NCBI RefSeq assembly: GCF_016907255.1
Contig: NZ_JAFBBQ010000001.1
Span: forward strand, 3,002,862 to 3,066,861
DNA: 64,000 nucleotides
Direction: 5' to 3'
DNA from: Microbacterium keratanolyticum
GTDB lineage: Bacteria > Actinomycetota > Actinomycetes > Actinomycetales > Microbacteriaceae
Part shown: one piece after another, positions 28,405 through 38,591 of the stretch
Numbering within the stretch: the stretch's first letter is position 1
Layout: every line of letters starts with the position of its first letter
Program-made: the position numbers and the translations under genes
The notes under the pieces: model-generated
Told to the model about the DNA's origin: nothing
Seen by the model: only the letters and a program-made list of their open reading frames with translations
The model's database searches: none

Positions 28405-29415
28405 TTATCGGGTGCCGCCGTCGCTGACGGGAGCGTCGCTTGTGGCGGGTGCTCCAGCTGTGACTTCGAGCGGAGGCTCGCTCACGTCGACGAAGTCAGA
28501 GGTGCTGTCTTGCGATTGTACATCCGCCTGACCGTCGTGGATGCCACGACCCGGCATGTACGGCGAAGGCTCGCGTCCGGGGTGACGACGGGTCTGCACC
28601 CAGAGGATGATGACACCGAGTGCCACGCTCGCCAGAGCAGCCCAGACGTTCGTGCGCAGCCCGAAGTAGATCTCGCTCGGGTCAATGCGGATGGACTCCC
28701 ACACGACGCGCCCCGCGCTGTACCAGATGAGGTACACCGCGAAGAGCTTGCCCCACTGCAGCTGCAGGCGGCGCCCGATCCAGAGCAGGAACAGCACCCC
28801 CAGGGTGTTCCAGATGACTTCGTACAGGAACGTGGGGTGGAACAGCGTGCCTTCGGCGAGTCCCGGGGGGAACGCCGGGTTGGAGGAGTCGATCTCAAGG
28901 CCCCAAGGAACGTCGGTCGGCAGACCGAACAGCTCGTGGTTGAACCAGTTGCCGAAGCGTCCGGCGGCCTGCGCAAGCAGAAGGCCCGGCGCGAGAGCGT
29001 CGGCGAAGGTCCAGAACCGGATGCCCGTCCACTTGCAGCCGAGCCAGGCGCCGACGGCGCCACCGAGAAGCGCACCGAAGATCGCGATGCCGCCTTCCCA
29101 GATGTAGAAGACCGCCCAGATGTTCTTGCCCTCGCCGAAGTAGAACCCGGGGTGGGTGAGCACATGGAAGATGCGCGCACCGATGATGCCCAGAGGAACC
29201 GCCAGGATCGCGATGTCGATGACGACCCACGGCTCCGCTCCGCGCTTGGTCAGACGGTAGTTCGTCATGAACACTGCGAGGATGATTCCGGTGATGATGC
29301 ACAGCGCGTAGATGTGAATCCGTACCGGGCCGAGGTCGAAGTAGCTGATCGACGGGCTCGGGATGCTGGCGGCGACGCCCGTGAGGACGTTCTGAAGCGC
29401 GAGGGACATGATCAC
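28405..29415 (-). CDS. lgt: Prolipoprotein diacylglyceryl transferase
   Basis: This 336-aa polytopic membrane enzyme attaches diacylglycerol to the lipobox cysteine of preprolipoproteins. It has about seven hydrophobic segments, the Lgt signature GRFGNWFNHELFG and the essential GGIAIFGALLGG region. A hydrophilic cytoplasmic tail of about 65 residues (Pro/Ser/Asp-rich) follows the last helix and is longer than in E. coli. Two adjacent starts exist (GTG 29415, ATG 29409). It lies 12 bp beyond trpA, as usual in actinobacterial trp clusters, and could process the island's lipoprotein. Confidence 0.96.
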   Translation of the reverse strand: MIMSLALQNVLTGVAASIPSPSISYFDLGPVRIHIYALCIITGIILAVFMTNYRLTKRGAEPWVVIDIAILAVPLGIIGARIFHVLTHPGFYFGEGKNIWAVFYIWEGGIAIFGALLGGAVGAWLGCKWTGIRFWTFADALAPGLLLAQAAGRFGNWFNHELFGLPTDVPWGLEIDSSNPAFPPGLAEGTLFHPTFLYEVIWNTLGVLFLLWIGRRLQLQWGKLFAVYLIWYSAGRVVWESIRIDPSEIYFGLRTNVWAALASVALGVIILWVQTRRHPGREPSPYMPGRGIHDGQADVQSQDSTSDFVDVSEPPLEVTAGAPATSDAPVSDGGTR

Positions 29416-29427
29416 GAGTTTACGGGG

Positions 29428-30216
29428 TCAGGCGGCGCGGTGCGTGCCAGCGAACAGCTCGCGGGTCACCTCGGCGAGGCGTTCGACGCCGCCGTCACGC
29501 AGCGCCCGCACGAGGGCGGTGCCCACGATCGCGCCGTCTGCATACTCGAGGACGCGAGCGACCTGCTCTGCGTTCGAGATGCCGATCCCGACGCAGGCGC
29601 GCCCGACACCGTGCGCGCGCAGACGCTCGACGAGCGTACGGGCAGCCTGGTCAAGCGCCGCGCGCTCCCCCGTGATACCCATGGTCGACACGGTGTACAC
29701 AAAGCCCGATGACGCAGAGACGACCAGGTCCAGGCGCTCGTCACTCGAGGTCGGCGCGGCCAGGAAGATCCGGTCAAGGCCTGTGCGGCGACTGGCGGCG
29801 ATCCACTCCTCGGCGGACTCCGGAGTGATGTCGGGCGTGATGATGCCCGCTCCGCCGGCCGCAAAAAGATCATCCGCGTAACGATCGACGCCATACTGCC
29901 AGATGGGGTTCCAGTACGACATCACGACGACCGGGACGTCCACGGCCTCGGTGATCGCGCGGACCGCGGTGAACAGGTCGGCCATCTTGAAGCCCGCCGC
30001 GAGTGCGGTCTGGGTGGCCTCCTGGATGATCGCGCCATCCATGACGGGATCGCTGTACGGCGGCCCCAGCTCGATGATGTCGACGCCGTTGCGCGCGAGC
30101 GTGATCGCTGCCTCAATGCTCGTCGGGAGATCCGGGAAGCCGACCGGCAGGTACCCGATGAACGCACCGCGTCCGGCATCGTGGGCGCGCTGGATCGCGT
30201 CGTCTACGCGGCTCAT
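29428..30216 (-). CDS. trpA: Tryptophan synthase alpha chain
   Basis: The 262-aa TIM-barrel subunit cleaves indole-3-glycerol phosphate to indole. The catalytic pair E49 ([12 protein letters not shown]) and D60 (VMDG) sit at the same positions as in E. coli. The ATG at 30216 overlaps the trpB stop by 4 bp (ATGA), which fixes the start; sequence upstream of it in frame is not TrpA-like. The product works in an alpha2-beta2 complex with TrpB. Confidence 0.96.
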   Translation of the reverse strand: MSRVDDAIQRAHDAGRGAFIGYLPVGFPDLPTSIEAAITLARNGVDIIELGPPYSDPVMDGAIIQEATQTALAAGFKMADLFTAVRAITEAVDVPVVVMSYWNPIWQYGVDRYADDLFAAGGAGIITPDITPESAEEWIAASRRTGLDRIFLAAPTSSDERLDLVVSASSGFVYTVSTMGITGERAALDQAARTLVERLRAHGVGRACVGIGISNAEQVARVLEYADGAIVGTALVRALRDGGVERLAEVTRELFAGTHRAA

Positions 30217-31433
30217 GCCGATTCTCCTGCGTTCTCGGGGTCGTCGTACAGCTCGAAATAGCGTGCGGCGGTGTCCATGTCTTTGTCGCCACGACCGGAC
30301 AGACACACGGCCAGCACCGCATCCGGGCCCAGCTCACGACCGAGGCGCAGCGCGCCGGCCAGGGCGTGGGCGGATTCGATCGCCGGAATGATGCCCTCTG
30401 TGCGGCTCAGCAGGCGCAGCGCCTGCATCGCCTCATCATCTGTGGCGGGGATGTACTCGGCGCGACCGATCGACGCGAGCCAGGCGTGCTCAGGACCGAC
30501 ACCCGGGTAGTCGAGGCCGGCTGAGATCGAGTGCGACTCGATGGTCTGCCCGTCGTCGTCCTGCAGGACGAACGTCTTGGCACCGTGCAGAACGCCCGGA
30601 CGTCCTCGTTCGATGGACGCGGCGTGACGATCCGTGTCGACGCCGTCGCCGGCTGCCTCGACACCGAGAAGGCGCACGGACTCATCATCGATGAACGCGT
30701 CGAACATGCCGATGGCGTTCGACCCGCCGCCGACGCACGCGAGGACGGCGTCAGGAAGACGCCCGACCTCATCCAGCAGCTGCTGGCGCGCTTCCTCGCT
30801 GATGATCTTCTGGAAGTCACGCACCATCGCCGGGAACGGGTGGGGCCCGGCCGCGGTGCCGAAGATGTAGTTGGTGGACTCGACGGTTGCCACCCAGTCT
30901 CGGTACGCATCGTTGATCGCGTCTTTGAGAGTGCGGGAGCCGGTTGTGACAGGCACGACCTCGGCGCCGAGCAGGCGCATACGGGCGACGTTGAGCGCCT
31001 GACGCTGTGTGTCGACCTCACCCATGTAGATCGTGCACTCGAGACCGAAAAGCGCGGCCGCCGTCGCGGTGGCGACTCCGTGCTGGCCCGCACCAGTCTC
31101 CGCGATCACCCGCGTCTTGCCGAGACGCTTGGTGAGCAGCGCCTGACCGAGAACGTTGTTGATCTTGTGCGATCCCGTGTGGTTGAGGTCCTCACGCTTG
31201 AGGAAGATGCGTGCGCCGCCCGCGTGCTCCGCGAAGCGCGGCACCTCGGTGATGGGCGACGGGCGCCCCGCGTACGAGTGGAGCAGAGAGGACAGCTCTG
31301 ACTGGAACGCCGGGTCGACGATCGCCTCGGCATAGGCGGCCGTGAGCTCGTCGATCGCCGCGATGAGAGACTCCGGCATGTAACGACCGCCGAACTCGCC
31401 GAAGAAGGGGCCCGGCTGTTCACGTAGGCTCAT
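30213..31433 (-). CDS. trpB: Tryptophan synthase beta chain
   Basis: The 406-aa PLP enzyme joins indole and serine to make tryptophan. The PLP lysine is K90 in [11 protein letters not shown]. The phosphate-binding GGGSNAIG and the GCEGxxP-type C-terminal region ([15 protein letters not shown]) are present. Start and stop overlap trpC and trpA by 4 bp each, giving coupled translation. Length is standard and nothing is missing. Confidence 0.97.
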   Translation of the reverse strand: MSLREQPGPFFGEFGGRYMPESLIAAIDELTAAYAEAIVDPAFQSELSSLLHSYAGRPSPITEVPRFAEHAGGARIFLKREDLNHTGSHKINNVLGQALLTKRLGKTRVIAETGAGQHGVATATAAALFGLECTIYMGEVDTQRQALNVARMRLLGAEVVPVTTGSRTLKDAINDAYRDWVATVESTNYIFGTAAGPHPFPAMVRDFQKIISEEARQQLLDEVGRLPDAVLACVGGGSNAIGMFDAFIDDESVRLLGVEAAGDGVDTDRHAASIERGRPGVLHGAKTFVLQDDDGQTIESHSISAGLDYPGVGPEHAWLASIGRAEYIPATDDEAMQALRLLSRTEGIIPAIESAHALAGALRLGRELGPDAVLAVCLSGRGDKDMDTAARYFELYDDPENAGESA

Positions 31434-32209
31434 GCGCCTGCCTCCAGGAAGGATGCGAGTGTGGCGACGGGGTCGCCGGTGACAAGTGCTTCGCCAATGA
31501 GCACCACATCCGCACCCGCGGAACGGTAGTGCGTCACATCAGCGGGCGTCAGAACCGCGGATTCCGCGATCTTGATCGCCGTGTCGGGGATGCGGTCGAC
31601 AAGTCGGCCGAAGAGGTCGCGGTCGAGTTCGAGCGTCTGGAGGCTGCGCGCGTTCACGCCGATGAGCGATGCTCCCAGGTCGATCGCCAGGTCGAGCTCT
31701 TCTACGGAATGCGTCTCGACGAGCGGCGTCATTCCCAGCTGCAGGATCAGGGCGTAGAGGTCGCGCAGCACCTGCGGCTCCAAACCGGCCACGATGAGCA
31801 GCACCAGGTCTGCGCCTGCCGCGCGGGCTTCGAACACCTGGTAGGGCGTCGCGATGAAGTCCTTGCGCAGAACCGGGAGGCTCACCGATGCGGTCACGGC
31901 CTCAAGGTCGGCGAGGCTGCCGCCGAATCGACGCTCCTCCGTCAGGACGCTGATCGCAGACGCTCCGCCCTGCTCGTACAGGCGTGCCTGCAGCGCGGGA
32001 TCGGGAATCTCGGCCAGTGCCCCACGAGAAGGGCTTGCGCGCTTGACCTCGGCGATGATCTTGACCCGATCAGCCGGAGCAAGTGCCACGAGCGCGTCCC
32101 GCGCGGGAGGCAGTGCGAGCGCCGCGCGTTCGACCTCTGCAAGCGAGCGCGACTGTTCGCGTCGTGCAGCGTCTGCGACAGCGCCGGCCGTGAGGTCGGC
32201 GAGTACCAC
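31430..32209 (-). CDS. trpC: Indole-3-glycerol phosphate synthase
   Basis: The 259-aa TIM-barrel enzyme converts carboxyphenylaminodeoxyribulose phosphate to indole-3-glycerol phosphate. The conserved [13 protein letters not shown] (E54, K56) and [12 protein letters not shown] are present. The start is GTG 32209, whose G is shared with the TAG stop of the upstream small membrane-protein gene. It is monofunctional, without a fused TrpF. Confidence 0.96.
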   Translation of the reverse strand: MVLADLTAGAVADAARREQSRSLAEVERAALALPPARDALVALAPADRVKIIAEVKRASPSRGALAEIPDPALQARLYEQGGASAISVLTEERRFGGSLADLEAVTASVSLPVLRKDFIATPYQVFEARAAGADLVLLIVAGLEPQVLRDLYALILQLGMTPLVETHSVEELDLAIDLGASLIGVNARSLQTLELDRDLFGRLVDRIPDTAIKIAESAVLTPADVTHYRSAGADVVLIGEALVTGDPVATLASFLEAGA

Positions 32210-32439
32210 TAGTGGGCCTTCGGTGCGTACTTCGGGCCCTTGACGCCGTAACCGGCCTTCGCCATGATCCAGCCGACCAGCGCGCCGACCAGGACCAGAG
32301 CCGCGGATGCCCAGACGATCGCGGGCAGGTCGAGGAAGAACGCCACTGTGCCGATGGTGAAGCCCAGGAGCATGATCACCACGGCGGTCCAGGCGGCAGG
32401 CGAGTGTCCGTGGCCGGGGTCGGCGATGGGGTTGGTCAT
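32209..32439 (-). CDS. HGxxPAAW-family small membrane protein
   Basis: The 76-aa protein starts at ATG 32439 after a strong GGAGGAGT site. The N-terminus carries the HGHSPAAWTAV signature that names the family, followed by two membrane helices (about 17-38 and 43-62) and a basic C-terminus. It occurs in actinobacterial trp operons between the Trp-associated membrane protein and trpC. Its function is unknown. It overlaps the trpC start by one base. Confidence 0.88.
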   Translation of the reverse strand: MTNPIADPGHGHSPAAWTAVVIMLLGFTIGTVAFFLDLPAIVWASAALVLVGALVGWIMAKAGYGVKGPKYAPKAH

Positions 32440-32553
32440 GTTACTCCTCCGAGCGTGCTGTGAAATCTCTGCCAGTCTATCGGGAACACGGCCCGGGCCG
32501 CAGACGCCGGCGGGCGTGCTGTGGATGCGGCCGTCCACCCGCATCCGGTGTGG

Positions 32554-33141
32554 TCAGCGCGTCGGATCCGTACCGTGGGAGAGATCGTCCCAGGATTCGA
32601 CGGCGTCGATCGGGCCGTCGTGCGGCGTCGATGAGCTCGTCTGGAAACGTCGACCCCCGACCTTCCAGTGACGGGCGGTCAGCAGGGCGAAGATGCCGCC
32701 GAGGAACAGGACGCCCCATGCCACGAGTGCAATCCACGGCCAGGGCGTCCCCGTGATCGACGCGATCATCGGAGCGAGCGCCTCTTCGCCCATGAGCCCG
32801 ACGAGCTCGCTGAGCGTGGATGCGACCGCCGAGACCGGGTGCTCCAGCGCGATGACGAGCGTCGCCGTCCCGAGGGAGCCTGCGATGAGCATCGCGATGA
32901 TCGCGAAGACGATGCGCATGACCGGTCCGACGATCGCGATGGCGGCACTGAGCGCGAGCACCGCGAGACTCAGCGGAGCGAGCACGGGCATCGCATCCGC
33001 CCCGGCGACGGGCACGTCCGCCGCACCGTCCACGCGGACGACGGTGAACCAGGTCTGCGTCGAGGAGATGATGCCGATGCCGCCCGCGATCACGAACAGC
33101 AGCGCGGTCAGTGCGCGTCCGCGGCGGCCGAGCTCTTTCAT
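32554..33141 (-). CDS. Trp-biosynthesis-associated membrane protein (Trp_oprn_chp family)
   Basis: This 195-aa protein has about four membrane helices (roughly 8-26, 52-72, 77-98, 133-154). It carries the family's SSTQTWF segment in the first extracytoplasmic region and a hydrophilic C-terminal tail. Members are found only in actinobacterial tryptophan operons, usually just after trpE; the function is not established. Here the gene directly follows hisI with 21 bp between, and no trpE lies in the gap. Confidence 0.9.
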   Translation of the reverse strand: MKELGRRGRALTALLFVIAGGIGIISSTQTWFTVVRVDGAADVPVAGADAMPVLAPLSLAVLALSAAIAIVGPVMRIVFAIIAMLIAGSLGTATLVIALEHPVSAVASTLSELVGLMGEEALAPMIASITGTPWPWIALVAWGVLFLGGIFALLTARHWKVGGRRFQTSSSTPHDGPIDAVESWDDLSHGTDPTR

Positions 33142-33162
33142 TTCACTTCTCCTGTACAGGTG

Positions 33163-33519
33163 TCAGTCGACAAGCGCCACGAAGGGTGCCAGGTCATCCG
33201 CGTCGAAGCACGTGCGTGTGCCGGTGTGGCACGCGACACCCACCTGATCGACGCTGAGCAGCACGGTGTCACCGTCGCAGTCGAGACGAGCCCCGCGCAC
33301 GTGCTGCACATGACCCGAGGTGTCGCCCTTGCGCCAGTACTCCTGACGCGATCGCGACCAGTACGTGGCGCGTCCGGAGGTGAGCGTCTCGCGCAGCGCA
33401 TCCGCGTTCGCCCATGCCATCATCAGGACCTCTTTCGTGTCCCACTGCTGGACGACCACGGCGACAAGGCCGTCGTCGTTCCACCGCACGCGGGACAGAG
33501 CAGCATCCACATCGGTCAT
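33163..33519 (-). CDS. hisI: Phosphoribosyl-AMP cyclohydrolase
   Basis: The 118-aa zinc enzyme opens the adenine ring of phosphoribosyl-AMP, the third step of histidine synthesis. The conserved region [17 protein letters not shown] and the zinc-binding cysteines in [10 protein letters not shown] are present. It is monofunctional; HisE is encoded separately upstream. It overlaps hisF by 4 bp and ends 21 bp before the Trp-associated membrane-protein gene, so his and trp genes may share a transcript. Confidence 0.96.
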   Translation of the reverse strand: MTDVDAALSRVRWNDDGLVAVVVQQWDTKEVLMMAWANADALRETLTSGRATYWSRSRQEYWRKGDTSGHVQHVRGARLDCDGDTVLLSVDQVGVACHTGTRTCFDADDLAPFVALVD

Positions 33520-34277
33520 CGGACGATCGCCCCCGCTTCGCGCAGTGCCTGCTTGACATCGCCGACCGTCAGCAGGCCTGAGTGGAAGACGCTGGCGGCG
33601 AGCACAGCATCCGCGCCCGCAGCGATCGCCGGGGGGAAGTCCGCGGCCTTGCCAGCACCGCCGGACGCGATCACCGGAACGCTGGAGATCTCACGCATCA
33701 GCCGGACGAGCTCGAGATCGAAGCCGTCGCGGGTGCCGTCGGCGTCGATCGAGTTGACCAGCAGCTCACCCGCTCCGCGTTCGATCGCCTCACGGGCCCA
33801 CTCCACCGCGTCCAACGTCGTCTCCGTGCGTCCGCCGTGGGTTGTCACGACGAAGCCCGAGTCGGTGTTGCCGCTGCGCTTGATGTCGAGCGACAGCACG
33901 ATCACCTGCGCGCCGAAACGGTCGGCGATCTCGTCGATCAGCGCCGGGCGCGCGATGGCGGCCGAGTTCACCCCGATCTTGTCCGCGCCGACGCCTTGCA
34001 GACGTGCGACGTCTTCGACCGAGCGGATGCCTCCGCCGACGGTCAAGGGCACGAAGACCTGCTCAGCGGTCCGCTGCACGACGTCATAGGTGGTGGCACG
34101 GCCATCGACCGTCGCGGTGACGTCGAGGAAGGTGATCTCGTCTGCGCCCTGCGCCGCGTAGTGCCGCGCAAGCTCGACGGGATCCCCCATGTCACGAAGG
34201 TTCTCGAAGTTGACGCCCTTGACGACACGGCCCGCAGCCACGTCGAGGCAAGGGATGACGCGAGCGGCGAGCGTCAT
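33516..34277 (-). CDS. hisF: Imidazole glycerol phosphate synthase cyclase subunit
   Basis: The 253-aa TIM barrel makes imidazole glycerol phosphate and AICAR with ammonia from HisH (not in this window). Catalytic aspartates are D12 (RVIPCLDV) and the one in VLSLDIKR; the phosphate-binding [11 protein letters not shown] is present. It overlaps hisI by 4 bp, and its start shares one base with the hisG stop. Confidence 0.97.
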   Translation of the reverse strand: MTLAARVIPCLDVAAGRVVKGVNFENLRDMGDPVELARHYAAQGADEITFLDVTATVDGRATTYDVVQRTAEQVFVPLTVGGGIRSVEDVARLQGVGADKIGVNSAAIARPALIDEIADRFGAQVIVLSLDIKRSGNTDSGFVVTTHGGRTETTLDAVEWAREAIERGAGELLVNSIDADGTRDGFDLELVRLMREISSVPVIASGGAGKAADFPPAIAAGADAVLAASVFHSGLLTVGDVKQALREAGAIVR

Positions 34278-35116
34278 CAGAGCCTCGCCGCGTCGATCGC
34301 GGTCACCAGGATCGCCCGCGCGCCGAGCGCGTAGAGATCATCCATGACCTGGTTGACACCGCGGCGCGGGATCATGACCCGGACGGCAACCCATTCGGGG
34401 TCACGCAGCGGCGAGATCGTCGGGGACTCACGCCCCGGAGCGATTGTCACAGCCTGATCGACCAGGTGCGCGGGAAGATCGTAGTCGAGCAGCACGAAGC
34501 GACGGGCGACCATGACACCACGCAGGCGACGCAGCAGCGTCTCCGTGCCCGCAGCGCCGTCGGGGCGTTCGATCAGCACGGCCTCGGACTCGAGAATCAC
34601 CGGACCGAAGATCTCCAGACCGGCCTGACGCAGCGTGGTTCCGGTCGATACGACATCGGCGACCGCATCCGCCACGCCCAGGCGCACCGCGGACTCGACC
34701 GCACCATCGAGCTGCACGAGTTCGGCGTCAATCCCGCGGTCTTCCAAGAACGCGCCCACCAGGCCCGGGTACGCACTCGCGACGCGCACACCTCGGAGGT
34801 CGTCGATCGAGGTGAAGCGTCCGGGAGGTCCCGCAAAACGGAACGTGGATCCGCCGAAACCGAGCGGCTCGATCTCGTTCGCGTTCTGGCGAACGTCCAG
34901 CAGGAGATCACGACCGGTGATGCCGACGTCAAGGGCGCCGGATGCGACGTAGGTCGCGATGTCACGGGGTCGGAGGTAGAAGAACTCGACGTCGTTGTCG
35001 GCGTCGATGACGTGAAGCGTCTTGGGGTCGCGGCGACCGGCGTACCCGGCCTCCTGCAGCATCTCGACGGCGGTTTCGGACAGCGAACCCTTGTTGGGAA
35101 CGGCAATGCGGAGCAT
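34277..35116 (-). CDS. hisG: ATP phosphoribosyltransferase, long form
   Basis: The 279-aa first enzyme of histidine synthesis condenses ATP and PRPP. It is the HisG-L form: two catalytic lobes ([14 protein letters not shown] at the start, PRPP-loop region [12 protein letters not shown]) plus a C-terminal ACT-like regulatory domain of about 75 residues ([19 protein letters not shown]). Feedback inhibition by histidine is therefore expected. It lies 40 bp downstream of hisE. Confidence 0.97.
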   Translation of the reverse strand: MLRIAVPNKGSLSETAVEMLQEAGYAGRRDPKTLHVIDADNDVEFFYLRPRDIATYVASGALDVGITGRDLLLDVRQNANEIEPLGFGGSTFRFAGPPGRFTSIDDLRGVRVASAYPGLVGAFLEDRGIDAELVQLDGAVESAVRLGVADAVADVVSTGTTLRQAGLEIFGPVILESEAVLIERPDGAAGTETLLRRLRGVMVARRFVLLDYDLPAHLVDQAVTIAPGRESPTISPLRDPEWVAVRVMIPRRGVNQVMDDLYALGARAILVTAIDAARL

Positions 35117-35156
35117 GGGAATCTTTCTGATCGAACGGTCTACACGAGGGACTCGT

Positions 35157-35420
35157 TCACAGATGTCGGTAGACGTTCTCCAGCGTCAGGCCCTTGGCGA
35201 GCATCAGCACCTGCAGGTGGTACAGCAGCTGCGAGATCTCTTCCGCAGCGGCGTCATCGCTCTCGTACTCGGCGGCCATCCAGACTTCGGCGGCCTCCTC
35301 GACGATCTTCTTTCCGATGGTGTGGACGCCCGCGTCGAGCTCTCGAACGGTCCCCGATCCCTCGGGGCGCTCCTGTGCCTTGCGGCTGAGCTCGGCGAAC
35401 AGTTCGTCGAAGGTCTTCAC
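35157..35420 (-). CDS. hisE: Phosphoribosyl-ATP diphosphatase
   Basis: The 87-aa all-alpha MazG-like enzyme hydrolyses phosphoribosyl-ATP to phosphoribosyl-AMP, the second step of histidine synthesis. The metal-binding helices [20 protein letters not shown] and [14 protein letters not shown] are intact. It overlaps the rpe stop by 4 bp and leads the hisE-hisG-hisF-hisI run. Confidence 0.96.
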   Translation of the reverse strand: MKTFDELFAELSRKAQERPEGSGTVRELDAGVHTIGKKIVEEAAEVWMAAEYESDDAAAEEISQLLYHLQVLMLAKGLTLENVYRHL

Positions 35421-36118
35421 TCTCCCAGGCTAGCGGCTCGCGCGAGCTCTCGGAGCCGTGCGACAGCCGCCGCGACATCCTCGGCTCCATACACGGCCGA
35501 TCCGGCGACGAAAGTGTCAGCGCCTGCCTCGGCGGCCTGGGCGATGGTGCTGTCGGAGATGCCGCCATCCACCTGCAGCCACACGTCCGAGCCGCGGCGA
35601 CGAACCTCGTCGGCGAGTGCACGGAGCTTCGGCATCGTCTCGGGCATGAAGCCCTGCCCGCCGAAGCCCGGTTCGACGGTCATCACAAGGACCTGATCGA
35701 ACTCGTCCAGGATGTCGTAGAGGCTCTCCCCCGCCGTTCCCGGCTTGATCGCGACGCCGGCGCGGGCGCCGATCGCGCGCAGACGCCGCGCCAGCGCAAC
35801 AGGATCGGCGGCGGCCTCGAGATGGAAGGTGACACTGGCAGCGCCCAGTTCCGCGTAGCCCGGTGCCCAGCGATCAGGGTCAGTGATCATGAGATGAACA
35901 TCGAGCGGAATCGGGCTCGTTGCCTGGATCCGCTCGACCATCTGGGGGCCGAAGGTCAGATTCGGCACGAAATGGTTGTCCATGACGTCGACGTGGGCGA
36001 AGTCCGCCGTCGCGATGCGCGCGAGATCAGCCTGCATGTTCACGAAATCCGCGGCGAGGATGCTCGGGTTGATGCGCGGAGCGGACGGCAGGGAGTGAAG
36101 ATGCGACATGTGGCCCAT
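35417..36118 (-). CDS. rpe: Ribulose-phosphate 3-epimerase
   Basis: The 233-aa TIM-barrel enzyme interconverts ribulose-5-P and xylulose-5-P in the pentose phosphate pathway. It shows [10 protein letters not shown], the metal-binding [18 protein letters not shown] and [13 protein letters not shown]. The ATG at 36118 overlaps the rsmB stop by one base (TAATG); Met4 (36109) is an alternative start. Placement before the his genes fits supply of ribose phosphate, but co-regulation is inference. Confidence 0.96.
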   Translation of the reverse strand: MGHMSHLHSLPSAPRINPSILAADFVNMQADLARIATADFAHVDVMDNHFVPNLTFGPQMVERIQATSPIPLDVHLMITDPDRWAPGYAELGAASVTFHLEAAADPVALARRLRAIGARAGVAIKPGTAGESLYDILDEFDQVLVMTVEPGFGGQGFMPETMPKLRALADEVRRRGSDVWLQVDGGISDSTIAQAAEAGADTFVAGSAVYGAEDVAAAVARLRELARAASLGE

Positions 36119-37623
36119 TATGCGGTCTCCCCCGTCTTGCGCAGGAGCGCGAGGAACATCGCGTCGGTGCCGTGACGGTGCGGCCAGAGCTGCGCGTGTC
36201 CCGATCCGTCGATGGGTGCGGCGAGATCGATCGGTGACTTCGCCACGTCGACGATGGCCGCACGCGCATCGAGCTCTTCGATGTCGGATCGCGAGCGGAG
36301 CACCGTCTCGACCACCCCTGCGGTCTCGGCGAGGTGCGGCGAGCACGTGACGTATGCGGCGATCCCGCCGGGCGCGAGCGCGTCGAGAGCGTTCGCGAGC
36401 AGTTCTTCCTGCAGTCCGACGAGCTCCGCGACGTCTGCCGGGGATTTGCGCCAGCGCGCCTCCGGACGTCGGCGCAGCGCGCCGAGGCCCGTGCAGGGAG
36501 CATCGATGAGAATACGGTCATAGACGCCGGGCCGGGATGCTGCGAGCTCGCGCCCGTCCGCTTCTGTCACAGTGACGTTCAGGGGCACGGGACGCAGAGC
36601 CGATCGCACGAGTCGCGCGCGCGTCGGCACCAGTTCGTTCGCGTCGAGCGAGGCACCGTGTTGCAGCGCCTCCGCAGCGAGGAGTGCGGTCTTGCCGCCG
36701 GGGCCCGCGCAGAGGTCAAGCCAGCGTTCGCCCCTACGCACCGCCGCAGCGCCGACGAGCGCGAGCGCGACGAGCTGCGAGCCCTCATCCTGCACACGGA
36801 CGCGACCACCGTGCTCCTCGACGATGGCGCGAGGATCACCGCCGCGCAGACCGTACGCGGTCGTCGCATAGGGACGCGGTGTCTCAGCGAAAGCATCCCG
36901 CTCGTCGAGCTCTGCCAGACCGGGAAGAGCGACGAGCGTCACCTCCGGAGCAGCATTGTCAGCCTCGAGCAGCGCGTTGAGCTCCTCCTCGCGGCCTTCT
37001 GCGGCCAGCGCCCGGCGCAACGCGCGAATGACCCAGACCGGGTGCGCCGTGCGCAGTCCGAGCCGTTCGTCATCCGAACGGGCCGACGCCTGAATGACGT
37101 CCACCCACTCCGCCTCGTCGCGCTCTGTGACCCGGCGCAGGACGGCATTGGCGAAACCGGATGCTCCTCGCCCCGCAACCTCGGAGACGAGGGACACCGA
37201 TTCGTTGACGGCCGCATGCGCAGCGACGCGTGTGCTCAGCAGCTGGTGCACGCCCAGGCGCAGCGCATCCAGAACCGCAGGATCGATCAGGTCGACGGAG
37301 CGCCCGGCGGCGATCGCGATCACCGCGTCATAGGTTCCCTGCCGACGAAGTGTGCCGTAGGTGAGTTCGGTCGCGAGCGCAGCATCCGCGGGCGAGAGCC
37401 CGGCGTCCCGCAGCAACGCGGGCAGGACGAGGTTCGCGTACGCGTCCTCGGTCGCGACGGCACGCAGCACGTCGAAGGCGATACGTCGTGCGGGCTGGAT
37501 GCGCGACGTCGATGGTCGACTCTGCCCGCTGCGGGATCCGCCGAGGCCTCCGCGCGTTCCTCTTCCCGAGGGACGACGTGAGCGATCCGAGCCACTCCCC
37601 TGTGCCCTGCGCTCCTCGCTCAT
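36118..37623 (-). CDS. rsmB: 16S rRNA (cytosine-967-C5)-methyltransferase
   Basis: The 501-aa protein has an N-terminal NusB-like RNA-binding domain (about 45-185) and a C-terminal SAM-dependent methyltransferase. The methyltransferase has the SAM-binding DLCAGPGGKT, motif IV DAPCTGLGALRRRPEARW and the catalytic cysteine in YVTCSPH. It methylates C967 of 16S rRNA. A basic, Gly/Ser-rich leader of about 35 residues precedes the folded part. It overlaps fmt by 4 bp. Confidence 0.95.
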   Translation of the reverse strand: MSEERRAQGSGSDRSRRPSGRGTRGGLGGSRSGQSRPSTSRIQPARRIAFDVLRAVATEDAYANLVLPALLRDAGLSPADAALATELTYGTLRRQGTYDAVIAIAAGRSVDLIDPAVLDALRLGVHQLLSTRVAAHAAVNESVSLVSEVAGRGASGFANAVLRRVTERDEAEWVDVIQASARSDDERLGLRTAHPVWVIRALRRALAAEGREEELNALLEADNAAPEVTLVALPGLAELDERDAFAETPRPYATTAYGLRGGDPRAIVEEHGGRVRVQDEGSQLVALALVGAAAVRRGERWLDLCAGPGGKTALLAAEALQHGASLDANELVPTRARLVRSALRPVPLNVTVTEADGRELAASRPGVYDRILIDAPCTGLGALRRRPEARWRKSPADVAELVGLQEELLANALDALAPGGIAAYVTCSPHLAETAGVVETVLRSRSDIEELDARAAIVDVAKSPIDLAAPIDGSGHAQLWPHRHGTDAMFLALLRKTGETA

Positions 37624-38537
37624 ACTCCGAACCTCACATCCGCCTTGAGCCCGCGCAGCCAGTCGGCTGCCGCCATCGCTCCCTTGCCCGCAGGCTGCAC
37701 GCGCACGACCAGCAGCGGCGTCGTGGCCGTGCCGACGAGCACACCCTTCTTCGTCCCCTGCAGCTCACCGGGCTCCAACGACACCTCCGCGGCGTCGGGA
37801 CGGGACATCTCCAAGACCTTCACGGCCTGCTCGCCCACGGTCGTATGCGCCCCGGGCTCACTTGTGACTCCCCGGTAGCGAGCGAAGATCTCCTCCGCAG
37901 GAAGCCCCCAGTCCAGGAGCCCATCCGCGTGAGAGAGCTTTGCCGCATACGTCGCTTCACCGACCTGAGGGACCGCCACGGCCGTCCCGGCCGCAATAGC
38001 CGCGACCACTTCGGCCGTCAGACCAGCACCAGACTCAGCAAGGGCGGCGAGCGACGCATCCGCCGTCGCCTCGACGGGAATCTCGAACGTGCGGCGCGCG
38101 AAGACATCACCCGCGTCCAGAGCCGCAACGAGCTGAAAGACGCTCGCTCCGAGTTCGCGGTCGCCCGCCATCAGCGCACGCTGCACCGGCGCGGCACCAC
38201 GCCACTCCGGCAGCAGCGAGAAGTGCAGGTTGATCCATCCGTGCGTCGGCGTCTGCAGCAGAGGTTCGCGGACGAGACCTCCGTACGCGACGATCACACC
38301 GAGCTCCGGCGCGAGAGCCGCGATCTCCTGCGTGACCTCGTCGTCCAGGCGCGCCGCCTTGATGACCGGGAGGCCCAGCTCCTCCGCGACAGCAGCCACG
38401 GGCGAGGGCGTCAGCACGCGCTTGCGCCCCAACGGCGCATCCGGGCGCGTGACCACCGCGACCACCTCATGCTGCGCCGCCAGCAGACGCAGCGTCGGCA
38501 CGGCCACTGCCGGAGTGCCGGCGAAGACGAGACGCAT
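37620..38537 (-). CDS. fmt: Methionyl-tRNA formyltransferase
   Basis: The 305-aa enzyme formylates initiator Met-tRNA. It begins MRLVFAGTPAVAVPTL and has the active-site NLHFSLLPEWRGAAPVQRA (HxSLLPxxxG motif). The C-terminal OB-like tRNA-binding domain includes GKGAMAAADWLRG. The ATG at 38537 with an AAGGAT site is chosen over an upstream in-frame start at 38564. The fmt-rsmB pairing is conserved in many bacteria. Confidence 0.96.
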   Translation of the reverse strand: MRLVFAGTPAVAVPTLRLLAAQHEVVAVVTRPDAPLGRKRVLTPSPVAAVAEELGLPVIKAARLDDEVTQEIAALAPELGVIVAYGGLVREPLLQTPTHGWINLHFSLLPEWRGAAPVQRALMAGDRELGASVFQLVAALDAGDVFARRTFEIPVEATADASLAALAESGAGLTAEVVAAIAAGTAVAVPQVGEATYAAKLSHADGLLDWGLPAEEIFARYRGVTSEPGAHTTVGEQAVKVLEMSRPDAAEVSLEPGELQGTKKGVLVGTATTPLLVVRVQPAGKGAMAAADWLRGLKADVRFGV

Positions 38538-38591
38538 CGAAGATCCTTTGTTCGGTGAGTGCATGAGAGCGAGCGAGAAAACGGCCCGCGC

